44,023 nt of DNA from a virus: IMG/VR virus record IMGVR_UViG_3300027833_001313, positions 1 through 44,023 of that record. The stretch is one strand, 5' to 3'. The notes beneath the pieces are model-generated. The model ran no database searches. It saw only the letters and a list, made by a program, of their open reading frames with translations, and was not told where the DNA came from. Every line of letters starts with the position of its first letter. Within the stretch, counting starts at the first letter, position 1. This document shows positions 33,640 through 41,004 of this stretch, one piece after another. The translations under genes were made by a program, and so were the position numbers.

Positions 33640-35217
33640 TTAAAAAGGGCCTTCTGTGTCTGTTAGTGTTGCGCTTCCGGGTTTAACTAATTTTCCATCT
33701 AGATAATACTCACCGCCGCCAATTGATGTATTATACTGAGCTATCTCAGAATCAGTTGTCGCTACTTGTTCGGGATCGCCTGTTAAAACAGCATTGTCAT
33801 TAGCATCAGAATTAGGACCTACCGAATCTGCAGTTGGAGAATTTCTTACTTCTTCACGCAATGCTGCTACACAAGCTGCAAAAGTATCTTCTTGTGTTTC
33901 TGATTCTCCTGTTGCTCCTCCAGCAGTTCCTGAAGTAGCTGAGCCTGCGCCGCCCGGTACAGTTGTTGGTGCTCCTGCAGCAGATGCCACTGCTGCTGCG
34001 GGCCCGTTCATATGTATAGGTGAAGCAGTTTCGAAGTGTCCGCTGCTTGATATATTACTTGTGCCGGCGCATGAAAGCCGACCATCTGCTCCTACAGATA
34101 TATCCCAGTTTGCACCAGTCTGTTGTGCCATTTGATTAGTTGCAATCATATTAATGTCAGCGCCTGCTTTAAAATTAATATTTTTTCCGGCGTCAAAGTT
34201 TATATCTTCGTCAGAGTGAAAACTAATATTGCCTTTTGAATACACTTCAAGTGTACCGGCTGCTGTCATTTCTATCCAAGTTTGCCCGCTGCCGTGTGCA
34301 ATATAAATTAAATCTTCTGAATTATGTAATAATAGTTGATGTCCAGTCCGTGTTCTTAATCTAATTAATTCATTAGCAGGAATCATAGGATCACCGCCGT
34401 CTGCTAATGAAGCATAAACACTAGGAGTTGTAGCTGCTGGTCCTTTTCTAAATATACTAGGGTCACCGTCGTCCATTACAAAAGTTGATCCGGTTAATCT
34501 CGATGCAGGAATTTCTGTCTGAGAACCTATAGCGCCTACTTTTACTTTAGGATGCCCAGGCCTTCTATCAAGTGGCCCTGGAGTACTTAATCCAAATACC
34601 ATACTAGGAACTTCTCGTCTTGCACTTGATGTAGTAGTTCCTCGTACTTGGTCATTTAGCAAACCTGCACGTTCTAAAATAGCTTGTGCGTCAGTGTTGA
34701 CTGGTTTTATAAACTGTGTAGGATTATTCCCTACTCCTGGTTCGTTACGCTTGTTATACTCGCCTACTGGAAGTTGCTTAGTTATGTCGTTTTTATTACT
34801 TTTTGTACTTGCATTTCCAGGAACCATAAAGTTCATAAATTGCTCTTGTATGCAACCAAACCAATATCCCCTAGCTCTATTACCTTCTACAAATGTAACT
34901 AACACTAGTGATCCAATGTCTGGAGGCACTGCCCACATTCCGTAACTTTTTTGAGTATGATCAAACCCTTCATTGTCACTTGTTCCAGTGTACGGAGTTA
35001 TGCCATAAAACGGACTCAAATACCCCACTTCTACCATTTCGCCAGTAACGTCTGTATTATTGCCTTCAGTTGTTGTTTTTAATAGTTCAACACTTAGTCT
35101 TCCCATAAATTCAGTATCTAAGTGACTCCTAACAAGGGCCATAAACGGGCCAGGGCCGTCAAAGTTACTAACTTTAGTAGTACCTATTGGGGTTCTTGAT
35201 TCTTCATTAGCTGTCAT
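33640..35217 (-). CDS. gp5: Baseplate hub spike protein gp5 (OB-fold and beta-helix, no lysozyme seen)
   Basis: 525 residues. The N-terminal ~130 residues form a gp5/VgrG-type OB-fold (FMALVRSHLDTEFMGRLSVEL, VGYLSPFYGI, YGMWAVPPDIGSLVLVTF, ARGYWFGCI). Around residues 325-357 the spaced repeat EVYSKGNISFHSDEDINFD, GKNINFKAGADINM matches the octad beta-helix that makes the membrane-piercing needle in T4 gp5. The T4-lysozyme domain normally between these parts is not evident. The C terminus is Ala/Gly/Thr-rich and ends in TEGPF. It starts with a TAATG overlap on the 871-residue gene, which suggests the two products are made together and form the hub. Confidence 0.88.
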   Translation of the reverse strand: MTANEESRTPIGTTKVSNFDGPGPFMALVRSHLDTEFMGRLSVELLKTTTEGNNTDVTGEMVEVGYLSPFYGITPYTGTSDNEGFDHTQKSYGMWAVPPDIGSLVLVTFVEGNRARGYWFGCIQEQFMNFMVPGNASTKSNKNDITKQLPVGEYNKRNEPGVGNNPTQFIKPVNTDAQAILERAGLLNDQVRGTTTSSARREVPSMVFGLSTPGPLDRRPGHPKVKVGAIGSQTEIPASRLTGSTFVMDDGDPSIFRKGPAATTPSVYASLADGGDPMIPANELIRLRTRTGHQLLLHNSEDLIYIAHGSGQTWIEMTAAGTLEVYSKGNISFHSDEDINFDAGKNINFKAGADINMIATNQMAQQTGANWDISVGADGRLSCAGTSNISSSGHFETASPIHMNGPAAAVASAAGAPTTVPGGAGSATSGTAGGATGESETQEDTFAACVAALREEVRNSPTADSVGPNSDANDNAVLTGDPEQVATTDSEIAQYNTSIGGGEYYLDGKLVKPGSATLTDTEGPF

Positions 35218-37832
35218 TATCCTGCACTCGCACTAATTATGTTTTGTCTTCTTTGTTCTGCTGCTTTTGCTTCTTGTCGTTGTCGTAGTTGGCTTTTGCC
35301 GCCAGGTTTAGTTGTTCCAACTGGGATGCCGCCGTCTAATGGTGCTGGGCTTGATGATTGTCCTGCTCCTGAATCTCTTTCAGCATTAGTCATGCCATCG
35401 TCACCTACCATAGGATTAGCATTAGTTGGAGTAATCTGAGCATCTGTCGCTGAAGTGTTAACTGCAAGATCGATTGCAGTTACTAAATCATCATCTTGGC
35501 GAGGCCTTCGCATAGTTTGAAGTGTTTGCGTAAACTGTCCTCCATTAAATTTGCTATTTACAAATAACACCTGGTACAATCCACTAAATTCACCTACTGG
35601 AGCAGAGCCGCCACCTGGGAATTCCATATACCCATCAGGGCCATAATCAAGCGGTGTTTTAAAATTAAGTTCAATATCAACTTCACTGCCTTGATATTCT
35701 ACTGTGCCGTCTGTGGTGAGATTTATACTTCCTGCTAATGCTGCATTATAATTGCCCATCCCACTATCAGCTATATAATACGGATCACCTAATATTGTCA
35801 AGTCGACCATAACTAAGTCTACCGGACTATTTACTAATGCTTCGTTAAAATCTCTTGCAATTTGTGATTCTGGAGTAATTAATCCAATGCCGCCATCAAT
35901 TTGATTAGGAAGTGCCACTCTTGACATCGTTTTGCCAACTTCGCCTGCATTTGTATTACCTTCATTTACGCCCGGCGATGCATTTTCACCTGTTGACGTA
36001 GTTTCTTGCGTTACAGAATTTTTACTATCAGCAGTTGCTTGACCTAGGTCTCCATTAATTGATGAAAAGAATGCCGCATTAAATGTAATGTCAAAATCAA
36101 TAATATCTTTGTTCAGTCCAGTATATATATAATTGTATTCTTTTACTGCTTGTTGTTTTAGCTGAGGAATATTTGGACTACTTTCTGACGGAGACATAAA
36201 TTTACTTAGGTGTACTAAGTAAGGAATGACCCGATATACATAAATTCGAGCTGGCATTCCTGTCTTTGATATAACAGCCGAACTACTATCGGAATTATAC
36301 ACCTGAGCTTCGATTCTAAACCATTCTACCATTCCATTGCCGTCGGGCTTCCTATTTGCAATATCTTTACCGTATTCACTAGTTATAATAACTTCTTCAA
36401 TTATAGTTTGAATACGCTTACCTGAAGAAAATGTACCTTGTCTAACATCACCAGTTAACTGAACTCTGCAACAATCTATTTCGCCTTGTGTATATTCGCT
36501 TTCGGCATTTATATGAGTTTGCATCGGGCGATTGCCGCTATCAGTATTAGAGCTTGTAATCTTAGACTGGCCAATTTTATTCATAGTAGCAATATTTTCA
36601 GCATACTCTCGAATATTTTCTCCAATGCTAGATCTCTTAACTGATAAGCCAGGAATATTTGTTATTTTATCTCTATAATCAGCCGGTACTTCACCTTCAG
36701 TATCTCCTGTGACAGAAATATAATAATTCTTTATTTCTTCATCAGTGAACTCCCGAGTAGTCGCAGTATCGTCATTGGTTGTTTCTGGAGATCCTTGCAT
36801 AATTTGATTAGATTCTTGTGCTGACGAACTTGCAGTTGGAAACATTATAACATATTGGTCTGCTTTTTCAACTTTTTTAGCTGCCTCTAATGCCAGCTGA
36901 CGATCATTTAACACTCTTGTTAAGCTTTTTTCACCAGTTTGTAACATTTCAGCAACTGTTGCTCCAGAAAAACTTACATCAGAATGAGTACTTTGTACTT
37001 GATCAGTTAGTGCAAGTTCTTGGTATGGAATTGATGAAACTTGATATTCGCTTCCGCCTTCAGTAACGTCAAATGTTACATTTGTAAGTTTTAACGGAAA
37101 CATTCTACGCAGATTGCTCGAATGTATATAGTTTCCAGCATCGTCATACCCTTTAAAGTCAACAGTTAGCAAATACGGAGCTTCAATGTAACTTGACAAT
37201 GGGCCCTGAGCACGTTTAGCTGCTACTTGCAATGCTTGTAAGAACAATCCCATACTATATGGTTCACTAACTTTAAAACTAATACTTGTTGCATTTGTAG
37301 CCCGAGTAGCAGGATTAAAAGACATCATTGATTCGATATCTACGTCATCAATAAAGTATTCAACCTTTCCTCTTTGCTCGTAAATTGTTGCACTACCAGG
37401 AGTTGGGCCGCCGCCGCTTCTTAGTATTACAACGCCCGGATCTCTGCGTCTATAAGTTTGATCAGGAAATTGTAATTCATAATTAGATAAACACCCTAAA
37501 GTAAAACTGTAGGTAAAACTTGCATATTTTTCTAATTCATTAGGTTGTTTGCCACTGTATCCGCCTATACCGCTTAAAAATCCACCAAACAACGCCTTTG
37601 CTTGTCGTTCAATATTATCTAAAATAGAAGGACCGGTTAATCCGTTTATGCTAGTTCCAAGATTAACTGTTGCACCCTTAATATCCTGTATCGAGCCTGT
37701 TATAGAGTCTGCAATTCCATCTACTGCAATATTACTACTAGTTTGGAAGGCCCGGGCAGCATTTTCTAAATTACCTACTCCAGATGCTGCTAGTCTTGCG
37801 TTAATATTTTGAGGTCTTAAATGTGTTGACAT
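35217..37832 (-). CDS. Large baseplate structural protein, putative hub component
   Basis: 871 residues, not recognised as a T4 homologue by motif. The N terminus is helical, Ala/Ser/Gly-rich and includes ALFGGFLSGIGGYSG. A long alpha/beta section follows (YSFTLGCLSNYELQFPDQTYRR, EYFIDDVDIESMMSFN, APYLLTVDFKGYDDAGN, RMFPLKLTNVTFDVTEGGSEYQV). The C-terminal ~50 residues are polar and basic (SQLRQRQEAKAAEQRRQ). Position suggests a job: it lies between gp53 and gp5 with a TAATG join to gp5, and in T4 the gp5 trimer needs gp27 as its platform. It could be the gp27 counterpart enlarged with extra domains. That assignment is inference. The virion role is likely from the all-structural context. Confidence 0.6.
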   Translation of the reverse strand: MSTHLRPQNINARLAASGVGNLENAARAFQTSSNIAVDGIADSITGSIQDIKGATVNLGTSINGLTGPSILDNIERQAKALFGGFLSGIGGYSGKQPNELEKYASFTYSFTLGCLSNYELQFPDQTYRRRDPGVVILRSGGGPTPGSATIYEQRGKVEYFIDDVDIESMMSFNPATRATNATSISFKVSEPYSMGLFLQALQVAAKRAQGPLSSYIEAPYLLTVDFKGYDDAGNYIHSSNLRRMFPLKLTNVTFDVTEGGSEYQVSSIPYQELALTDQVQSTHSDVSFSGATVAEMLQTGEKSLTRVLNDRQLALEAAKKVEKADQYVIMFPTASSSAQESNQIMQGSPETTNDDTATTREFTDEEIKNYYISVTGDTEGEVPADYRDKITNIPGLSVKRSSIGENIREYAENIATMNKIGQSKITSSNTDSGNRPMQTHINAESEYTQGEIDCCRVQLTGDVRQGTFSSGKRIQTIIEEVIITSEYGKDIANRKPDGNGMVEWFRIEAQVYNSDSSSAVISKTGMPARIYVYRVIPYLVHLSKFMSPSESSPNIPQLKQQAVKEYNYIYTGLNKDIIDFDITFNAAFFSSINGDLGQATADSKNSVTQETTSTGENASPGVNEGNTNAGEVGKTMSRVALPNQIDGGIGLITPESQIARDFNEALVNSPVDLVMVDLTILGDPYYIADSGMGNYNAALAGSINLTTDGTVEYQGSEVDIELNFKTPLDYGPDGYMEFPGGGSAPVGEFSGLYQVLFVNSKFNGGQFTQTLQTMRRPRQDDDLVTAIDLAVNTSATDAQITPTNANPMVGDDGMTNAERDSGAGQSSSPAPLDGGIPVGTTKPGGKSQLRQRQEAKAAEQRRQNIISASAG

Positions 37833-37833
37833 A

Positions 37834-38136
37834 TTAAATTCCTAATACCCGTGTTAGTGCATTTCCTTTAGGTACATAAATTTGTATACCTGCAACTAAA
37901 TCAAATACAGGATCTTTAAGTATCTCTATGTTACGCTGGGCAAATACCCACCATAATTCTTTATCACCATACAAGTCAAAAGCTAATAAATCAGGCCGGT
38001 GTGTATATTGAGTCTGAACTGTATAAAGTACATCATCTGATTCTGCAGGAATTGATCGTATTTTTAATATATCAAGATACTGACCTTCTTTTGTAGGAGT
38101 GTTAAACCACGGACTTGTTCCAGTATATGTTGCCAT
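37834..38136 (-). CDS. gp53: Baseplate wedge protein gp53-like (LysM-like)
   Basis: 100 residues, shorter than T4 gp53 (196). The key part is RPDLLAFDLYGDKELWWVFAQRNIE followed by GIQIYVP, the LysM-like pattern 'P..lA...YGd..lWW.l...N' that characterises gp53 and many tail proteins. In T4, gp53 holds adjacent wedges together around the hub. It lies 1 nt before the 871-residue gene and overlaps the gene upstream of it by one base, in line with a baseplate operon. It corresponds to the gp53 core without the T4 extension. Assignment is good to family level. Confidence 0.8.
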   Translation of the reverse strand: MATYTGTSPWFNTPTKEGQYLDILKIRSIPAESDDVLYTVQTQYTHRPDLLAFDLYGDKELWWVFAQRNIEILKDPVFDLVAGIQIYVPKGNALTRVLGI

Positions 38137-39014
38137 TATATAAACCCACCACCATCAGTGCCATTGGCATAATTGCCACTGACAAATTTTTCTAAACTAA
38201 ATTGTTGCACAGCCCGTCTACTGTAAGTTGGCATTACTACAACTGAGACAGTACATCTTGTCGGGGCCCAAGAGTCTAATGCTGAAACATAAATGTAATC
38301 TACATCAGTAGGCAAATCGCAAGTAAATTGCTGTACTACTACAGGCACGTTTTTAAAAACATAATCACCATATCCATTAAGCTGTACTACTGGAGGTGGT
38401 GCGCCTCGATTAGTTGATTGACCGTAAGCCATTTTTGTAACACTTCTTAGGTAATGCACCATTGCTACCCAATATATACCCTCAGCTTCACTTTCGATTA
38501 TAAAATCACCACTAATCTGAATATTGTCTGGTTGACTACTTTGATAAACTGGAAACGGATAGTTGCTATGAGTCGGCTTTGCTTGTGAATAGTTTGCTGA
38601 GTGAGACAAAATTATGGACGGAGTATAAGGAAAAACTAATCCAGCAGTTGTGTTTAATGCGGCCTTTATTGGGTCTGATAATCCTAAGTTAGGCGGTAGG
38701 GAAAGCCTAACACGCCAATCATCATTATCAGTGCCTTTCCAACTAACGTTACTAAATCCTACGCCGCCAGGCATGCCAAACTTAGGCAGTCCTCCACCTC
38801 GTAATAAACTCATAAAGTTTGAAGCAGTAAACACATCTTCAGCAATGCCTTTTACAGCATCACCCACTTGTCCTATTAGGCCTTCGCCGAATTTTGCTGC
38901 ACTGCCTAATAAGTTACTAACTGACGCAGATGGACTAGCTGTGTTTCTAGCTTGCGATTTTGCTGCTTGGCTAAATGATGTCCCAATTGACCCACCTGGG
39001 TTAAAGTTTGGCAT
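38136..39014 (-). CDS. gp48-like: Tail-tube cap/initiator-type baseplate protein (gp48/gp54-like, putative)
   Basis: 292 residues. The first ~90 are low-complexity and helical (Ala, Ser, Gly-rich). The rest is a beta-rich fold with DWRVRLSLPPNLG, GLVFPYTPSIILSHSANYS, ISGDFIIESEAEGIYWVAMVHYLRSVTKM and VVVQQFTCDLPTDVDYI. The pattern 'P.SI.ls...Y......h..Y.fp.y.....d.i.isG.F' is shared with tube-like proteins at the baseplate-tube junction of marine myoviruses, which correspond to gp48 or gp54 of T4. I cannot separate these two. It is the first gene of the minus-strand baseplate block, with AGGAGA as ribosome site and a weak late-like box upstream. Confidence 0.55.
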   Translation of the reverse strand: MPNFNPGGSIGTSFSQAAKSQARNTASPSASVSNLLGSAAKFGEGLIGQVGDAVKGIAEDVFTASNFMSLLRGGGLPKFGMPGGVGFSNVSWKGTDNDDWRVRLSLPPNLGLSDPIKAALNTTAGLVFPYTPSIILSHSANYSQAKPTHSNYPFPVYQSSQPDNIQISGDFIIESEAEGIYWVAMVHYLRSVTKMAYGQSTNRGAPPPVVQLNGYGDYVFKNVPVVVQQFTCDLPTDVDYIYVSALDSWAPTRCTVSVVVMPTYSRRAVQQFSLEKFVSGNYANGTDGGGFI

Positions 39015-39036
39015 ATTAATTGTCTCCTATATACAT

Positions 39037-39044
39037 TATTTAGT
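39037..39044 (-). promoter_or_regulatory. Possible degenerate late promoter ACTAAATA
   Basis: ACTAAATA on the minus strand, 22 nt before the ATG at 39014. It differs from the NATAAATA boxes elsewhere in the window at position 2 and its spacing is 3-6 nt shorter, so the call is weak. It touches the -35 box of the opposite early promoter. Confidence 0.4.
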
Positions 39045-39072
39045 TGACTTTTTAATGTATGTATATTATAAT
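39044..39072 (+). promoter_or_regulatory. Sigma70-type (early) promoter for gp55
   Basis: TTGACT (39044-39049), a 17-nt spacer, and a perfect TATAAT (39067-39072). The gp55 start codon lies 22 nt further on, after AGGAGA. The late sigma factor is therefore read by the host polymerase. Confidence 0.85.
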
Positions 39073-39094
39073 ATATACTAACAGGAGATTAAAT

Positions 39095-39928
39095 ATGGCC
39101 AGAAAGATAAATTATCTAAATAATAAAGATATTCTTAAAGAAATACACAAATCAAAAAGCACATTTTGTAGCTTTATTGACCCAGAGTACAACCAATTTG
39201 ATGTAATATTGCTCGATGTAAACAAGGTTAATAGATTAACTATTGCCGAAGCAAAGAGAAATAAAGCAAAAAGACTTCAACATATTGACTTTGAAGCTAG
39301 AAAAGCTAACGGTGAAAAGGTTAAACTTGCCGAGTGCGAAATAGACTATCGTAAAATGGAAAAGAACGAGTTAATATTCCGTATTATGACATTTGACCAC
39401 GTACCAGACGAGCCAGGACGTAAAAAGACTCCTAAAACAATTGCAGACCACAAAGTTAAATTAAATTTTCCTCCTTTTAAACATTATAAGTTTGATGAAA
39501 ATGACGAACTTGTATGTGTAGGTAAATCACATTGGACTGGTGGAATGGAGAACGGTAATTTTGAATTAAAAGGTGGCAAAGCAACTAATAAACTTGCTAT
39601 GATGTGGATGAAACTTTGTGATCGCTATGCTACAAGAGGTAATGTACGCGGATACACTTACAATGACGAAATGCGTGGACAAGCTATCCTACAACTAGCA
39701 CAGATTGGATTGCAGTTTGACGAATCTAAATCGCAAAACCCCTTTGCATACTACACTGCGGCTGTAACCAACAGTTTTGTTCGTGTTATCAATATTGAGA
39801 AACGTGCGCAAAACATACGCGACGATATCTTAGAAATGAATGATATGAACCCTAGCTTTACAAGACAAAATCAAGGTGACTGGGAAGCTCAACAGCGTAG
39901 AGAAAAATTATCACAAGAGAAAAAATGA
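39095..39928 (+). CDS. gp55: Late-transcription sigma factor gp55, with a long insertion
   Basis: 277 residues from the ATG at 39095. It is preceded by AGGAGA at 39083-39088, so an in-frame ATG 36 nt upstream is rejected. T4 gp55 has 185 residues. The opening INYLNNKDILKEI matches the T4 start (YVNNKELL), and residues ~165-240 match the sigma region 2-like core: NKLAMMWMKLCDRYATR, RGYTYNDEMRGQAILQ, FDESKSQNPFAYYTAAVTNSFVRVIN and EKR. In T4 this core binds RNA polymerase and reads the TATAAATA box. Between these parts lie about 135 extra residues (25-160) that are Lys-rich and aromatic (KLNFPPFKHYKF, KSHWTGGMENG). The C terminus is polar (QQRREKLSQEKK) and lacks the hydrophobic clamp-binding tail of T4 gp55. 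It is transcribed from its own early promoter. Confidence 0.85.
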   Translation: MARKINYLNNKDILKEIHKSKSTFCSFIDPEYNQFDVILLDVNKVNRLTIAEAKRNKAKRLQHIDFEARKANGEKVKLAECEIDYRKMEKNELIFRIMTFDHVPDEPGRKKTPKTIADHKVKLNFPPFKHYKFDENDELVCVGKSHWTGGMENGNFELKGGKATNKLAMMWMKLCDRYATRGNVRGYTYNDEMRGQAILQLAQIGLQFDESKSQNPFAYYTAAVTNSFVRVINIEKRAQNIRDDILEMNDMNPSFTRQNQGDWEAQQRREKLSQEKK

Positions 39929-39932
39929 TCGA

Positions 39933-39961
39933 TTGACATCATTTACATTATCGTGTATAAT
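39933..39961 (+). promoter_or_regulatory. Sigma70-type (early) promoter for gp47-gp46
   Basis: TTGACA (39933-39938), a 17-nt spacer, and TATAAT (39956-39961): a full consensus promoter. It lies in the 65-nt gap after gp55, 32 nt before the gp47 start. Confidence 0.88.
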
Positions 39962-39993
39962 TAAGTACAACTTATAATTTTGGAGTTCTAACC

Positions 39994-41004
39994 TTGTTTA
40001 AAAAAGCGGCTGTTTTTACAGACATACACTTTGGTTTAAAAGGAAATAGTAAAGTTCATAATCAAGACTGTGAAGACTTTATTGATTGGTACATAGAACA
40101 AGCACAAGCTGCCGGTTGCGAAACTGGTATCTTCTGTGGAGACTGGCATCATAATAGAAATAGTTTAAACTTAACTACTATGGATGCTACTGTTCGATGC
40201 ATGGAGAAGCTAGGGGCTGCTTTTGAGCAGTTCTTCTTCTTTGATGGTAACCACGACTTGTATTATAAAGACAAGCGTGACGTTAATAGTACTGCATTTG
40301 CAAAACACATTCCAGGTATTACGTTTGTAGACGAAATAACTACAATCGAAGACGTAACCATTGTGCCTTGGCTTGTAGGTGACGAATGGAAGAAACTTAA
40401 AAAGTTAAAAAGCAAATATATATTTGGGCATTTTGAGCTACCTAGCTTCTATATGAACGCTATGGTACAAATGCCTGACCACGGAGAGCTTAGAGCAGAA
40501 GACTTTGCTAATCAGTCTTATGTTTTTAGCGGACACTTTCACAAACGTCAGCAACAAGGTGTAGTTCATTACTTAGGTAATGCATTTCCGCACAATTATG
40601 CAGATGCGTGGGACGATGCACGTGGTATGATGATTCTTGATAGAGAAAATGACAAGGAGCCAGTCTATATTGATTGGGCAGAGTGTCCTAAGTATCGTAC
40701 AGTTAAACTAAGCCAATTAATTGATGAAGCAGATACGCTTATTAAGCCTAATATGTATCTGCGTGTTAACTTAGACTTACCAATTAGTTATGAAGAAGCA
40801 AGTTTTATTAAAGAAACATTCATTAATAACTATAACTGTCGTGAAATTAGTTTAATACCGCAAAAGTCACTAGAAGAAATTAGTACACAACTAGATATTC
40901 AACAATTTGAAAGTGTCGATCAAATTGTTGCTGGCGAAATTAGTGCAATCGACTCAGACAACTTCAACAAGAAGATGCTAATGGATATTTATAACGAGTT
41001 ATGA
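39994..41004 (+). CDS. gp47: Recombination nuclease subunit gp47 (Mre11/SbcD-like)
   Basis: 336 residues, as in T4 gp47 (339). All metallophosphoesterase motifs are present: TDIHFG (D10, H12), FCGDWHH (D50), FFDGNHD (N86, H87) and FSGHFHKR (H181, H183). With gp46 it forms the Mre11-Rad50-type complex that resects double-strand ends and feeds recombination-dependent replication. The start codon is TTG at 39994; GGAG lies 8 nt before it and the residues after it match the family N terminus, so this start is well supported. A TTG start may hold expression down relative to gp46. The stop overlaps the gp46 start as ATGA. Confidence 0.95.
   Translation: MFKKAAVFTDIHFGLKGNSKVHNQDCEDFIDWYIEQAQAAGCETGIFCGDWHHNRNSLNLTTMDATVRCMEKLGAAFEQFFFFDGNHDLYYKDKRDVNSTAFAKHIPGITFVDEITTIEDVTIVPWLVGDEWKKLKKLKSKYIFGHFELPSFYMNAMVQMPDHGELRAEDFANQSYVFSGHFHKRQQQGVVHYLGNAFPHNYADAWDDARGMMILDRENDKEPVYIDWAECPKYRTVKLSQLIDEADTLIKPNMYLRVNLDLPISYEEASFIKETFINNYNCREISLIPQKSLEEISTQLDIQQFESVDQIVAGEISAIDSDNFNKKMLMDIYNEL

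Noticed and set aside
39059-39094. Upstream ATG for gp55
   Set aside because: It lies before the -10 box of the gp55 promoter, has no ribosome site, and the T4-like N terminus begins at 39095 behind AGGAGA.
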